Shown here: in pieces, positions 48,223 to 57,327 of the stretch
Layout: each line of letters begins with the position of its first letter
How positions within the stretch are numbered: position 1 is the first letter of the stretch
Origin: an uncultured Paracoccaceae bacterium
GTDB taxonomy: Bacteria; Pseudomonadota; Alphaproteobacteria; Rhodobacterales; Rhodobacteraceae
Assembly (NCBI GenBank): GCA_937895435.1
Contig: CALAXT010000023.1
Coordinates: 62,001-126,000 of the forward strand
Direction of reading: 5' to 3'
Length of the DNA stretch: 64,000 nucleotides
The notes under the pieces: generated by a model
The model's database searches: none
The model's input: the letters and a program-made list of their open reading frames with translations, nothing else
What the model was told of the DNA's origin: nothing
Program-made: the position numbers and the translations under genes

Positions 48223-48633
48223 TCACTCCACTGTGACAGGCGGAAATATTCCGATCGCCGCGCGCAAGGCCTGCGGCAACCGCGCGGCCGCCCCGTTCAA
48301 GCGCAAACACACCAGCGTTACCTGCGCCGAAAATAGCAGCGCGCCCGCCCGGCAAACGTCTTGGCGCAGCACAATCCGTGCCCCTGTGTGGGCCAAGACC
48401 GATGTTTCTACCACCAACAGATCGTCAAAATACGATGGCAGCAGATAATCTGCCTCCACCCGGCGCACGGCAAATACCAAACCCGCCTCAGCCCGCAGCG
48501 CCACCTGATCAACCCCCAAGCCGCGCACCCATTCACTGCGCGCCCGCTCGATGAATTTCAAATAATTGGCATAGTAAACGATGCCAGCCAAATCGGTATC
48601 TTCATAATACACGCGCAGCGAGAATTGATGCAT
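48223..48633 (-). CDS. ybgC: Tol-Pal system-associated acyl-CoA thioesterase YbgC
   Basis: This 136-residue hot-dog-fold thioesterase has the active-site motif VYYEDTDLAGIVYYANYLKF, with the catalytic aspartate near residue 13, followed by RARSEWVRGLGVDQ. It acts on short acyl-CoA or acyl-ACP and is the usual first gene of the tol operon. AGAGGAGG precedes the ATG at 48633, which fixes the start; a longer upstream frame overlaps the divergent rmuC. tolQ starts 90 bases after its stop. Confidence 0.94.
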   Translation of the reverse strand: MHQFSLRVYYEDTDLAGIVYYANYLKFIERARSEWVRGLGVDQVALRAEAGLVFAVRRVEADYLLPSYFDDLLVVETSVLAHTGARIVLRQDVCRAGALLFSAQVTLVCLRLNGAAARLPQALRAAIGIFPPVTVE

Positions 48634-48739
48634 GCGCCGCCTCCTCTGCTCTGCTAAGATGGTGTGATAAGCTTCCACCCGCCATACCCATCTCGCCTGC
48701 CACAGACATTGCCCCGACACCACCCGGAAAGCCACCACA

Positions 48740-50173
48740 ATGCCCGTCTCTGACATGACCTTGATCGCCGCAATCGCGACCGCCGTTTTGGCCATCGCCG
48801 CTCTCATCGCCATTCTTCGCCGCCCCAAACACGATGACACGCCCCTGCGCGCAGAAATTCAAACCCTGCAATCCACTCTGACTGCCCGTGATACAGATCT
48901 GCGCGAAACCCGCACCCAAGCTGACCGCGCCACCGCTCAGGCCGAAGAGCGCCACAGCGAAATCACCCGTCTCACCACTGCGCTTGCCACCCTGCGCAGC
49001 GCTCTTGAAACCGAGCTTGAGGGCGAACGCGCCACCCGCCAAGATCTCAGCAACCAGATCTCACGGCTGGAAACCCAGATGAAAGCCGACCGTGCGTCAG
49101 CCCAAGAAAAAATCGACATGCTGGCCAAATTGCGCGCCGACATGGAAACAAAATTCCGCGAATTGGCACAAGAGGCTTTGAAACTGCAGGGTGAGGCCTT
49201 TTCAAAAACCAACCTCGAACGGCTAGAGGCCACTTTGACGCCACTCAAAGAGCATGTTGGCCATTTTGAAAAAGAGCTCAAGACCGTCCACCAAGAAACG
49301 GTAAAAGACCGCGAACGCCTGCGCGCCGAAATCGAACAATTGGGCAAACGCTCGCAAGAAATCTCAAACGAAGCCACCGCCCTGACCCGTGCACTGAAAG
49401 GCGATCAGCAAAAACAAGGCGCTTGGGGCGAAATGATCCTTGAAAGCATCTTAAAACGCTCTGGCCTGCGCGAGGGTGAGGAATACGAAACCCAAGCCCA
49501 CCGCGAAGGGCGCGAGGGCGAAAGATTGCGCCCAGATGTTGTTGTTAAAATCCCCGGCGGCAAAACCCTGATCATCGACAGCAAAGTGTCGCTCGTGGCC
49601 TACAGCGACGCAGTGAATGCCGAAACCCCTGCTGCAGCAGAGGCCGCCGCCAAACGCCATGTCGCCTCGCTGCGTGGCCATATCAAAGGCTTGGCAGCCA
49701 AAGATTATCATAGCGCCGAAGACAACACCGTCGATTACGTGATTCTTTTCATACCAATTGAGGGCGCCCTGTCCGAAGCCCTGCGCCAAGATGGCCAGCT
49801 GACCGAATATGCGCTGGACCGCCACATCACCATCGCCACACCCACAACGTTGATGATGGCGCTGCGCACGGTTGCACATGTCTGGGCGGTCGAACAGCGC
49901 AACCAGAATGCCGAACTCATCGCAAAGCGGGCCGGGCTGCTTTATGATAAATTAGCAGGCTTTGTCGGAAATATGGAAATGGTTGGAAAACGGCTTGATC
50001 AAGCACAAGATGCTTATCAGGATGCCTTTGGCCAACTGTCCCGCGGCCGCGGGAATCTGCTGTCACAGGTAGAAACACTCAAAAGCCTTGGCGCACGCAC
50101 CACCCGCAGCCTGACCACCGATTTCGATGAAGCCCCCAGCCTGCCCGCCCCCATCAACCCACACCAGCCTTAA
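48740..50173 (+). CDS. rmuC: DNA recombination protein RmuC
   Basis: This 477-residue protein has an N-terminal membrane helix (MTLIAAIATAVLAIAALIAI), a long coiled coil (about 30-215) and a C-terminal PD-(D/E)XK nuclease-like domain. The nuclease core motif is in RPDVVVKIPGGKTLIIDSKV with the catalytic aspartate, and NTVDYVILFIPIEGALSEAL follows. RmuC limits inversions between short repeats and is linked to anti-phage restriction in some species. It diverges from ybgC, 106 bases start to start. Confidence 0.93.
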   Translation: MPVSDMTLIAAIATAVLAIAALIAILRRPKHDDTPLRAEIQTLQSTLTARDTDLRETRTQADRATAQAEERHSEITRLTTALATLRSALETELEGERATRQDLSNQISRLETQMKADRASAQEKIDMLAKLRADMETKFRELAQEALKLQGEAFSKTNLERLEATLTPLKEHVGHFEKELKTVHQETVKDRERLRAEIEQLGKRSQEISNEATALTRALKGDQQKQGAWGEMILESILKRSGLREGEEYETQAHREGREGERLRPDVVVKIPGGKTLIIDSKVSLVAYSDAVNAETPAAAEAAAKRHVASLRGHIKGLAAKDYHSAEDNTVDYVILFIPIEGALSEALRQDGQLTEYALDRHITIATPTTLMMALRTVAHVWAVEQRNQNAELIAKRAGLLYDKLAGFVGNMEMVGKRLDQAQDAYQDAFGQLSRGRGNLLSQVETLKSLGARTTRSLTTDFDEAPSLPAPINPHQP

Positions 50174-50189
50174 TCTCAATCTGGCGGCA

Positions 50190-50816
50190 TCATCCGCCCA
50201 CAGCCATCCGCGCCGCCAGCCGCAGCGCGAAATGTGGCTGATGCGCAACAGGGGGTAACACCGGATCATAGGCGGCACGCATCAGCTCTGCAATCTCAGG
50301 GCGCACAGCAACCCCGTCACGTCCCACACTGTGTAAGGCCGCACGGGTCGCAAAAGCGCCCGCCCCCCAACTCAGCATCACCTGCACAGCTTGCGCCAAA
50401 GCAAAAGCCTCCGCTTGCGCCCCCGTCACCACGCCTTGCAACCGCACAAACACAAACGCAGCCCGAATCGCTCCGTCTGGGTCGAACCGAAACATTCGAT
50501 AATGCCGTGCCCCCTCCCGGTGCAGCCGATCAACCACCCCCGATAAATCCTCAACCAAACGATCAAGATTCGGCGCATCACGCAATTCCTGCCAGTCAGC
50601 CACAAAAAACATCATCAAATTGGCACCCAACTCAGGATCGGTCTCGGCCATCTTATGGCCTGCCAAGGCCACAACCGCCTCAATCGCCCCTTTGATCAGC
50701 GGCAGACTATCTGACGCCACCCCAAACACCACGGGCACAATCGGCCGCCCCCACCGTGCGCATAAAAACCGCCCATCAGTCCCCGAAAAAAGCGCCACAA
50801 TCTCATCCGCCGTCAT
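50190..50816 (-). CDS. Conserved protein of unknown function at the end of the cobLEM operon
   Basis: I do not recognise this 208-residue protein. It starts MTADEIVALFSGTDGRFLCA and contains RWGRPIVPVVFGVASDSLPL, followed by a mostly helical second half (GAQAEAFALAQAVQVMLSWG). No signal peptide, membrane helix or metal motif is visible. The start at 50816 has a G-rich stretch (GGTGGG) upstream. It follows cobM on the same strand after 90 bases, which hold a copy of the intergenic repeat, so cotranscription with the cobalamin genes is possible. A role in B12 metabolism is only suggested by position. Confidence 0.75.
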   Translation of the reverse strand: MTADEIVALFSGTDGRFLCARWGRPIVPVVFGVASDSLPLIKGAIEAVVALAGHKMAETDPELGANLMMFFVADWQELRDAPNLDRLVEDLSGVVDRLHREGARHYRMFRFDPDGAIRAAFVFVRLQGVVTGAQAEAFALAQAVQVMLSWGAGAFATRAALHSVGRDGVAVRPEIAELMRAAYDPVLPPVAHQPHFALRLAARMAVGG

Positions 50817-50839
50817 CTGGACCCACCGTCTTTCTTTCG

Positions 50840-50863
50840 TTTGCAAATATCCCCGCCGGAGGC
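50840..50863 (-). repeat. Intergenic repeat element, copy 2 (3' side of cobM)
   Basis: This 24-bp sequence is identical to 7732-7755. On the minus strand it lies 43 bases after the cobM stop and 23 bases before the next gene, so it sits inside what would be one operon. The flanking GAAAGAAAGA resembles the purine-rich tails of the other copies. Confidence 0.8.
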
Positions 50864-50906
50864 TCTCACTTGCCCACAATCACAGCGTCGGGATCTCCCC
50901 CTGGCG

Positions 50907-51683
50907 TCAACTTTCCTGCGGAAACAACAGAGATCCCGGACGAAACCGCCGGTCATAGCCAGTGCTGTACAATTGGCTCTCTTCAAATCCCTCAGCCGCC
51001 AAAGCGGGCCCCACCAAAATCAACGCCGTGCGCTCGACCCCTGCCCCCAAGGCGGCAACCACCCCAGCCAAATCCGACCGCACCACACGCTGATCGGGCC
51101 AACTGGCACGGTAAACCACCGCAACCGGGCAATTTTCGCCGTAAATCGGCGTCAAACGGGCCACCACGTCTTGCAACACATGCACCGACAGATGAATGGC
51201 CAAGGTCGCGCCGGTGGCCGCATAGGTCTCCAGCTGTTCACCCGCGGGCATGGTTGAGGCCCGCCCCGAGGTACGCGTCAAAACCAACGTCTGCGCCACA
51301 CCGGGCAATGTCAGTTCAGCCCCAAGTGCGGCGGCGGCAGCCGCAAATGATGGCACGCCCGGTGTCACGCTAAAATCGATGTCCATCGCGCGCAGCCGAC
51401 GCAGTTGCTCGCCCATCGCGGACCAAATCGACAGATCACCCGAATGCAGCCGCGCCACATCCTGCCCCTGTGCATGGGCCGCAGCGATCTCGGCCATGAT
51501 CTGGTCAAGATCCAGCGGTGCTGTGTTCACAATTCGCGCCTCTGGTGGGCAATGGGCCAGCACCTCCTGCGGGATCAGTGAACCGGCATAAAGACAAACA
51601 GGGCAGGCCGCGATCAAACGCGCCGCGCGCAGGGTTAGCAAATCTGGCGCGCCAGGGCCCGCCCCAATAAAATGAACCGTCAT
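50907..51683 (-). CDS. cobM: Precorrin-4 C11-methyltransferase
   Basis: This 258-residue SAM-dependent tetrapyrrole methyltransferase adds the C11 methyl group in the aerobic cobalamin route. It starts [20 protein letters not shown] and has ICAA-like [40 protein letters not shown] and [19 protein letters not shown], matching CobM/CbiF. The ATG at 51683 overlaps the cobE stop as ATGA, which fixes the start. It is the third gene of cobL-cobE-cobM. Confidence 0.95.
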   Translation of the reverse strand: MTVHFIGAGPGAPDLLTLRAARLIAACPVCLYAGSLIPQEVLAHCPPEARIVNTAPLDLDQIMAEIAAAHAQGQDVARLHSGDLSIWSAMGEQLRRLRAMDIDFSVTPGVPSFAAAAAALGAELTLPGVAQTLVLTRTSGRASTMPAGEQLETYAATGATLAIHLSVHVLQDVVARLTPIYGENCPVAVVYRASWPDQRVVRSDLAGVVAALGAGVERTALILVGPALAAEGFEESQLYSTGYDRRFRPGSLLFPQES

Positions 51684-52084
51684 CGCGCAAGCTCCTGCGT
51701 TTGGGCCAGGGCGGCCGTTGCCATATGATCGGGTGAAAGCACCCTCGGGCAAAGCAGAACCGCAACCCCTTGGCCCTGTTCGCCCCCCCTGCCACCCTGC
51801 GCGGCAGCCACCAAGGCCGCCGCTTCGGCCAAACTGCCGACGCCCCGCGCGGCCAGACTTGCCCGCGATTGGCTGGGGGTTTGCACGGCCGTCAAATCAG
51901 CCGCCGCGATGGCTATAACTGGCACCCCCATGTGTCGGGCAAGCGCCTGCAAGGCAGGCGTTACGGCCTTGTCGGCGGCGGTGGCAAGCGCGGCGGGGGG
52001 CAAATGCGCGGGCAAGCCCGCCAGTGCCGCACGCAGGCTGGCCTCAGACGCCGCAGCGCGAAATCCCAAACCTGCCACGATCAT
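51680..52084 (-). CDS. cobE: Cobalamin biosynthesis protein CobE (CbiG C-terminal-like)
   Basis: This 134-residue protein matches the small CobE family, equal to the C-terminal domain of CbiG. It starts [20 protein letters not shown] and has the typical [40 protein letters not shown] and [14 protein letters not shown]. Its exact step in the aerobic pathway is not settled. Start and stop both overlap the neighbours by four bases (ATGA at 52081-52084 with cobL, and at 51680-51683 with cobM), so the three genes are translationally coupled. Confidence 0.9.
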   Translation of the reverse strand: MIVAGLGFRAAASEASLRAALAGLPAHLPPAALATAADKAVTPALQALARHMGVPVIAIAAADLTAVQTPSQSRASLAARGVGSLAEAAALVAAAQGGRGGEQGQGVAVLLCPRVLSPDHMATAALAQTQELAR

Positions 52085-53295
52085 CGTACCACGCTCCATT
52101 GCACCACGGGCATCGCACTACGCCAGCCGCGTTTGCGCCCCAAAGGTGTCGCCTCGGCCAATTCGATACGCAGCAGGTTGCCGCCCACCCGGGCCTGCCA
52201 CTGGGCAAAAAGCGCCTCACCCTCAAGCGTCACAGCATTGGCAACCAGCCGTGCGCCCACGGGCACCACCCCCCACAGGCGCGTCAGCATCTCCTCATCC
52301 ACACCGCCCCCAATAAAGACTGCATCCGGGATGGGAAGATCATCCAAACCGCTCGGCGCTTGCGCCAAAACCACCTGCAGGCGATCCACCCCCAAGGCTT
52401 GGGCATTGGCGCGTGCACGCGCCGCGCGCACCGGATCGGCTTCAACCGCGATGGCGCGATTTGCCGGATGGGCAAGCAGCCATTCGATTGAGATTGATCC
52501 CGAGCCAGCACCGATATCCCAAAGAAGCTCTCCGGGGCGTGGCGCCAAGGTTGACAGAGTCAACGCACGCACGGGGCGTTTGGTAATTTGGCCATCATGG
52601 TCAAAAAGATCATCGCGCTGGCCTGCAGCCGTACTGATCCCGGCCCAACCGCGCACCAAAACAGCTGCAAGCACCGGCGCTTGAATATCCGCAGGCAAAG
52701 CGATGTCTTTCGCGCAAAAACGCCGCAGCCGCTCACGTGGGCCGCCCAGCGCCTCCATCACCCAAATATCGCTATCACCACAGCCCACCACACCGAGGTA
52801 GTCGGCCAAATCGGCCACCGCCGCACCATCGCGCAGCGTCAGAAAGATCTGCTGATTTGGGGCCAAATAGGGGCGCAACCGCGCCAAAGGTGCCGCATGC
52901 AGGCCCAAACATGGCGTATCTTCCAAGCGCCAGCCCAACCGCGCCGCCGCCCAGCCAAAACAGGCCGACGCTGGATGCGCCACCCACTCCTCTGCGGCCA
53001 AATGCTGCGCCAAGACCGCGCCCGCACCAAACCAGAACGGATCACCTGAGGCCAACACCACAACACGCTGGCCGCGCATCTCCATCACCAAAGCGATGCC
53101 ATCTGCAAAGGGCACCGGCCATTCCAACCGACGCGCTGCAATCCCGTCACCCAAAAGCGCCAAATGGCGCGCGGGGCCAACCACAACATCCGCACCCGTC
53201 AGCGCCTTGTGGCTTGCCACCGACAGGCCATCTGCGCCATCTTCGCCCAATCCAATCACCGTCAGCCACGGCTGCGCGCCCAGAGGTTCAGACAT
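52081..53295 (-). CDS. cobL: Precorrin-6Y C5,15-methyltransferase (decarboxylating)
   Basis: This 404-residue two-domain enzyme methylates C5 and C15 and removes the acetate carboxyl at C12. The N-terminal CbiE-like domain begins LTVIGLGEDGADGLSVASHK with VVVLASGDPFWFGAGAVLAQ. The C-terminal CbiT-like domain has LLWDIGAGSGSISIEWLLAH and PDAVFIGGGVDEEMLTRLWG. The ATG at 53295 lies inside the same CATG as the cobK start on the other strand; AAGAAGG lies ten bases upstream, within cobK. It heads cobL-cobE-cobM. Confidence 0.95.
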   Translation of the reverse strand: MSEPLGAQPWLTVIGLGEDGADGLSVASHKALTGADVVVGPARHLALLGDGIAARRLEWPVPFADGIALVMEMRGQRVVVLASGDPFWFGAGAVLAQHLAAEEWVAHPASACFGWAAARLGWRLEDTPCLGLHAAPLARLRPYLAPNQQIFLTLRDGAAVADLADYLGVVGCGDSDIWVMEALGGPRERLRRFCAKDIALPADIQAPVLAAVLVRGWAGISTAAGQRDDLFDHDGQITKRPVRALTLSTLAPRPGELLWDIGAGSGSISIEWLLAHPANRAIAVEADPVRAARARANAQALGVDRLQVVLAQAPSGLDDLPIPDAVFIGGGVDEEMLTRLWGVVPVGARLVANAVTLEGEALFAQWQARVGGNLLRIELAEATPLGRKRGWRSAMPVVQWSVVR

Positions 53296-54049
53296 GACAG
53301 CCAACCTTCTTGTCCTTGGCGGCACCACCGAGGCCAGCGCGCTGGCCCAAGCGCTGGCAGACCGTGGCGTGCGGGCCTGCCTGTCTTACGCGGGGCGCAC
53401 GCAAACACCGCGCGCGCAACCATTGCCAATCCGTATTGGCGGATTCGGAGGACCAGACGGTTTGGCGCAGTATCTGCGCGAAAACGCGATCACCCATCTG
53501 GTCGATGCAACCCACCCCTTTGCGGCACAAATGAGTGGGCATGCCGTGCTGGCCGCCGCCGCGACCAACGTGCCTTTGCTGGCGTTTGAACGGCCCGCAT
53601 GGCGCGCTGAACCAGACGACAGCTGGCATGATGTGCCCGATATGGCCGGCGCAGTCGCCGCGCTGCGCGGGCCAGCGGAACGGGTGTTTTTGGCGCTGGG
53701 GCGCATGCATCTGGCCGCTTTTGCAGCCCAACCTCAGCATACCTATCTGCTGCGACTGGTCGATGCGCCCACTGCGCCACTGCCGCTGCCCAACGCCCAT
53801 GCCATCATTGCGCGCGGCCCCTTTGACATACAGGGCGATATTGCGCTGATGAAAGCGCATCGCATCACCAAACTTGTGGCCAAGAACGCTGGCGGTCATG
53901 GCGCTGCGGCCAAGATTGCGGCCGCGCGCGCGCTGCGCCTGCCCATTGTGATGATCGCACGGCCCGCAATTGCCCCGCGCCCAACAGCCGACAGCGTCGA
54001 TCAGGTGCTGGCATGGCTGGGTCATGGTGCAAGCCCACGCGGCGTATAG
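53294..54049 (+). CDS. cobK: Precorrin-6A reductase
   Basis: This 251-residue NADPH-dependent enzyme reduces precorrin-6A to precorrin-6B. It starts MTANLLVLGGTTEASALAQA, a dinucleotide-binding strand, and has THLVDATHPFAAQMSGHAVL, RVFLALGRMHLAAFAAQPQH and KLVAKNAGGHGAAAKIAAAR, all CobK/CbiJ features. AGAGG lies just upstream, within cobL. The start overlaps that of divergent cobL by two bases, and the last 28 bases overlap the end of convergent cobJ, so the gene has no intergenic space of its own. Confidence 0.95.
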   Translation: MTANLLVLGGTTEASALAQALADRGVRACLSYAGRTQTPRAQPLPIRIGGFGGPDGLAQYLRENAITHLVDATHPFAAQMSGHAVLAAAATNVPLLAFERPAWRAEPDDSWHDVPDMAGAVAALRGPAERVFLALGRMHLAAFAAQPQHTYLLRLVDAPTAPLPLPNAHAIIARGPFDIQGDIALMKAHRITKLVAKNAGGHGAAAKIAAARALRLPIVMIARPAIAPRPTADSVDQVLAWLGHGASPRGV

Positions 54050-54780
54050 ACCCAAGCTCCCCCATTTGCCCGCGCAATCTGCCGGGTTTGGCTGGATCCA
54101 ATCAAAACAACCGTGCGCATATCGGCCATATCGGCGGTGGCCGATTGCAGCCCGACAACACGCAGGCTTTCCTGCGGGGTTGAAACGGCGCGGGCAAAAA
54201 TAATCAACCGATCATCACCCGCTTCTGCCTGCATCAAAGCCAAGGCACTAACAAAGCCCTCAGGGCGCGAGGCAGAACGGGGATTATAAAGCGCAATGGC
54301 GAAATCAGCCTGAATGGCCAACCGCAGCCGGGTTTCTATCACCGCCCAAGGCTTTAAATTGTCACTAAGATTGATGGCACAAAAATCATGTCCCAGCGGC
54401 GCACCAGCGCGCGCAGCCGCCGCCAACATGGCCGTGATGCCGGGCAAAACCCGCAGATCCAGACCGCGCCAGTCATCTGGCCCTGCCTCAATCGCCTCAA
54501 ACACAGCCGAGGCCATGGCAAACACCCCCGGATCGCCCGATGAGACCACCACCACCCGCTGACCGGCCGCAGCCATCGCCAAAGCATGGGCGGCGCGCTC
54601 AAGCTCAACCCGGTTATCGGATGCGTGCAAACGCAAACCCGGGCGTTCGACCACCCGCGCAACATACGGGAAATAACCGACGATATCCGTAGCCGCATCC
54701 AACGTGGCCTGCACCTCGGGGGTGATCAGATTGGCATCGCCAGGGCCCAGACCAACAATCGCAATCCATCCCGCACTCAT
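54022..54780 (-). CDS. cobJ: Precorrin-3B C17-methyltransferase
   Basis: This 252-residue enzyme methylates C17 and contracts the macrocycle ring. It shows the methyltransferase start IAIVGLGPGDANLITPEVQA, VVVVSSGDPGVFAMASAVFE and the C-terminal NPRSASRPEGFVSALALMQA, matching CobJ/CbiH. Its start overlaps the cobI stop by four bases. It is the last gene of the riboswitch-led operon, and its end overlaps cobK on the opposite strand. Confidence 0.95.
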   Translation of the reverse strand: MSAGWIAIVGLGPGDANLITPEVQATLDAATDIVGYFPYVARVVERPGLRLHASDNRVELERAAHALAMAAAGQRVVVVSSGDPGVFAMASAVFEAIEAGPDDWRGLDLRVLPGITAMLAAAARAGAPLGHDFCAINLSDNLKPWAVIETRLRLAIQADFAIALYNPRSASRPEGFVSALALMQAEAGDDRLIIFARAVSTPQESLRVVGLQSATADMADMRTVVLIGSSQTRQIARANGGAWVYTPRGLAP

Positions 54781-55526
54781 GGCCGGCGCCCCTGCCCATG
54801 CACCACCACAATTGAAAAATAGGGCGCAGGATGATCAGGTGATAAATCGACCAGCGGCGTGACGGTCTGCCCGGGCATAGCCGCAAATTCCACCACAATC
54901 GCCCGCGCCAGTTTTCCCGCCTGTTCCAACGCTCGCCGCACCTTGGGCATGTTGCGGCCAATCTTCATGATGACCAGCGCATCCGCATCGGCCATCCGAC
55001 GGGCCAATTCCGGCTCGGGCAGGGTGGCCATCAGCACACAAAGCACATCATCACCCCACGTGATCGGACGATCGGTGGCCGTCCAGGCACCCGACATGCC
55101 AGTGATCGCAGGCACAACCTGCACCGGCACATGGCCCAAAAGCCGCGTGTGCAAATGCATGAAGCTGCCATAGAAAAACGGATCACCCTCGCACAGCACC
55201 ACCACATCATGGCCCGCCCGCGCCAGATCGGCCAAATGGGCGGCGGCCGTTTCATAAAAGGGCGAAAGTGCTGCGTTATAGCCGGGATCAGACAGTGCGA
55301 TTTCAGTCGTGACCGGGTATTCCATTGGATATTCGATCACATCGGCGGCCAGCATACCCTCGACAAGCGTCCGGGCCTGACCGGGGCGACCAGCCTTGCG
55401 GAAAAACGCCACATGCCGGGCACCGCGCACCAAACGATCGGCGCGCACGCTTAAAAGATCTTGCGCACCGGGGCCAAGCCCAACACCATGGACTGTACCC
55501 ATTGTTGCAAGGTCAAGCTTGGTCAT
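54777..55526 (-). CDS. cobI: Precorrin-2 C20-methyltransferase
   Basis: This 249-residue SAM-dependent enzyme makes precorrin-3A, the entry step of the aerobic corrin branch. It has GTVHGVGLGPGAQDLLSVRA, VVVLCEGDPFFYGSFMHLHT and VVPAITGMSGAWTATDRPIT, all CobI features. The ATG at 55526 overlaps the cobH stop (ATGA), which rules out the longer upstream frame. The cobJ start overlaps its own stop in the same way. Confidence 0.95.
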   Translation of the reverse strand: MTKLDLATMGTVHGVGLGPGAQDLLSVRADRLVRGARHVAFFRKAGRPGQARTLVEGMLAADVIEYPMEYPVTTEIALSDPGYNAALSPFYETAAAHLADLARAGHDVVVLCEGDPFFYGSFMHLHTRLLGHVPVQVVPAITGMSGAWTATDRPITWGDDVLCVLMATLPEPELARRMADADALVIMKIGRNMPKVRRALEQAGKLARAIVVEFAAMPGQTVTPLVDLSPDHPAPYFSIVVVHGQGRRP

Positions 55527-56152
55527 TCTGCGCGGCTCGCGATAGCGTTGATGGCAGCGACGGTGATGGCGCTGCCACCCTTGCGCCCGCGCACGATCAC
55601 ACAGGGCACAGGCAAATCTTGCCAAAGCGCCTCTTTGGATTCCAGCGCCCCCACGAAACCCACGGGGCAGCCAATGATCGCCGCCGGGCGCGGACATGTC
55701 GGGTCTTCAAGCATGTTGAGCAGATGAAATAACGCCGTGGGGGCATTGCCAATGGCCACCAGCGCGCCGGCCAAATGTGGGCGCCAGAGTTCCTGCGCGG
55801 CTGCGCTGCGGGTGGTGCCCATCTGACGCGCCAGATCCGCAACGGCTGGGTCATGCAGCGTGCAAATCACCGGGTTATCCGCCGGCAACCGCGGCCGGGT
55901 CACACCCTCGCTGACCATGCGCGCATCACACAAAATCGCCCCACCCACTTGCAGCGCACCGCGTGCAGCGGGCACAAAGCCAGACGAAAAATGGATATCG
56001 GCTGCCAGATCGACCATGCCAGCGGCATGAATCATCCGGACCGCCACCTGTTCTTCATCCTCATCAAAACGGGCCAGATCAGACTCGGCACGGATCATGG
56101 CAAATGACTGGCGATAGATCGCGGCACCATCGGTTTCATAGGTATGAGGCAT
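55523..56152 (-). CDS. cobH: Precorrin-8X methylmutase
   Basis: This 209-residue enzyme moves a methyl group from C11 to C12, giving hydrogenobyrinic acid. It starts MPHTYETDGAAIYRQSFAMI and has ADIHFSSGFVPAARGALQVG and AAIIGCPVGFVGALESKEAL, typical of CobH/CbiC. The conserved active-site histidine is probably that in MIHAAGMVDLAADIHF. Its first base is the last base of the cobG stop (TAATG). Confidence 0.95.
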   Translation of the reverse strand: MPHTYETDGAAIYRQSFAMIRAESDLARFDEDEEQVAVRMIHAAGMVDLAADIHFSSGFVPAARGALQVGGAILCDARMVSEGVTRPRLPADNPVICTLHDPAVADLARQMGTTRSAAAQELWRPHLAGALVAIGNAPTALFHLLNMLEDPTCPRPAAIIGCPVGFVGALESKEALWQDLPVPCVIVRGRKGGSAITVAAINAIASRAE

Positions 56153-57327
56153 TAAAGAACTCCGCTGATCTCATCGGGCGCAAGCCCGGTTTCCTCTGCC
56201 GTATCCCATGCCACCCCGCCCCGGACAATATCGAAACGACCCCCTGCGCCCACCAGCGTCAGATCTGCGACCCGGGCGCGGGCGCAGCCCTTGGAACAAC
56301 CAGATACATGCAGCGTTTGCCCCGACGCCAAAGCCGGCGCCAAAACTCCAGCAGCCAACTGGCCTGCCAGCGGGCGGGTGGCGACCGTTGCGGCCCCACA
56401 AAACGGCGCACCCACGCAGGCATCCACCGCCAAAAGCGAATCATCAGCGCGGGTAATCAGACCTAATGCGGCTGGAAATTGTCCAAGATCACCGCCGCCG
56501 CCCAGCGCAATCAAAAGCCGCCACGGCGTCAGGCGCAGCCCACCAGGCGCCCGATCGGCCAGCGTATCCAGCGCATCAGCGCTGATCTGGCCAAAGCCCG
56601 CCCCGGCGCAATAGCCCAACGGATGCGGGCCGGGACAAAGCCTGACAGCAGGGGCTGCAGGGCGCACACGCGGCTGCGCCCAATCGGGCAAAAGTGCAGC
56701 CCGGTTGGGCATAAGATGTGCCATACGGCGGGCAGCAGGCTCTGCGCAAGTTTGCGCGGTTTGCGCAAACCAATGTGCCAAAGCAATCGCCAGCCCTACC
56801 GCATCAGTCAGCGCAACCGGCGCACCCAGCGCCAGACCATCAGCACGCACAATCACCCCCCCGTCCGCGCTGCGTTCCAGCCGAATATCCGCAGGATCAG
56901 ATGACAAAAACGGGGCTGGGCCACAATCAATCGCAAAGCCAAATTTGGCTGGCAAGTCCGGCAGTTCATTCAGACGGGCAGCCAGCTCTTGCGTCAGGTG
57001 GTGGCTGTCATCACCCGACTGCCACAAGGGTTGGGTCAAAATATTACGACGCGATTCGGTCGCAGCATCCAAATCTAACAGCCCCAGGGCAGACAGATCT
57101 TGAACCACAGGCGCAACGGCATCGGGCAAAAGCCCCCGCAACTGCAGGTTCGCGCGGTTGGTTAGGTCAATTTGTCCATTGCCATACTGCCGGGCCAAGC
57201 GGGCCAGCCCTTTGGCCTGCGCGGCACTGATCTGTGACAGGCGGGGGCGTACCCGTACAATCATGCCATCACCCGATTGCATGGGACGATGGGCACCGGG
57301 GCACCAGCCCTTTGGCTCAGGCCGCAT
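56152..57327 (-). CDS. cobG: Precorrin-3B synthase (monooxygenase CobG)
   Basis: This iron-sulfur enzyme of 391 residues hydroxylates C20 of precorrin-3A using oxygen, the step that defines the aerobic route. It begins near KGWCPGAHRPMQSGDGMIVR and has two sulfite/nitrite-reductase-like halves. The cluster cysteines fit VDACVGAPFCGAATV and HVSGCSKGCARARVADLTLV. I place the start at the ATG at 57327, overlapping the cobN end by 11 bases; an ATG six bases earlier is possible. The length is normal. Confidence 0.93.
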   Translation of the reverse strand: MRPEPKGWCPGAHRPMQSGDGMIVRVRPRLSQISAAQAKGLARLARQYGNGQIDLTNRANLQLRGLLPDAVAPVVQDLSALGLLDLDAATESRRNILTQPLWQSGDDSHHLTQELAARLNELPDLPAKFGFAIDCGPAPFLSSDPADIRLERSADGGVIVRADGLALGAPVALTDAVGLAIALAHWFAQTAQTCAEPAARRMAHLMPNRAALLPDWAQPRVRPAAPAVRLCPGPHPLGYCAGAGFGQISADALDTLADRAPGGLRLTPWRLLIALGGGGDLGQFPAALGLITRADDSLLAVDACVGAPFCGAATVATRPLAGQLAAGVLAPALASGQTLHVSGCSKGCARARVADLTLVGAGGRFDIVRGGVAWDTAEETGLAPDEISGVL

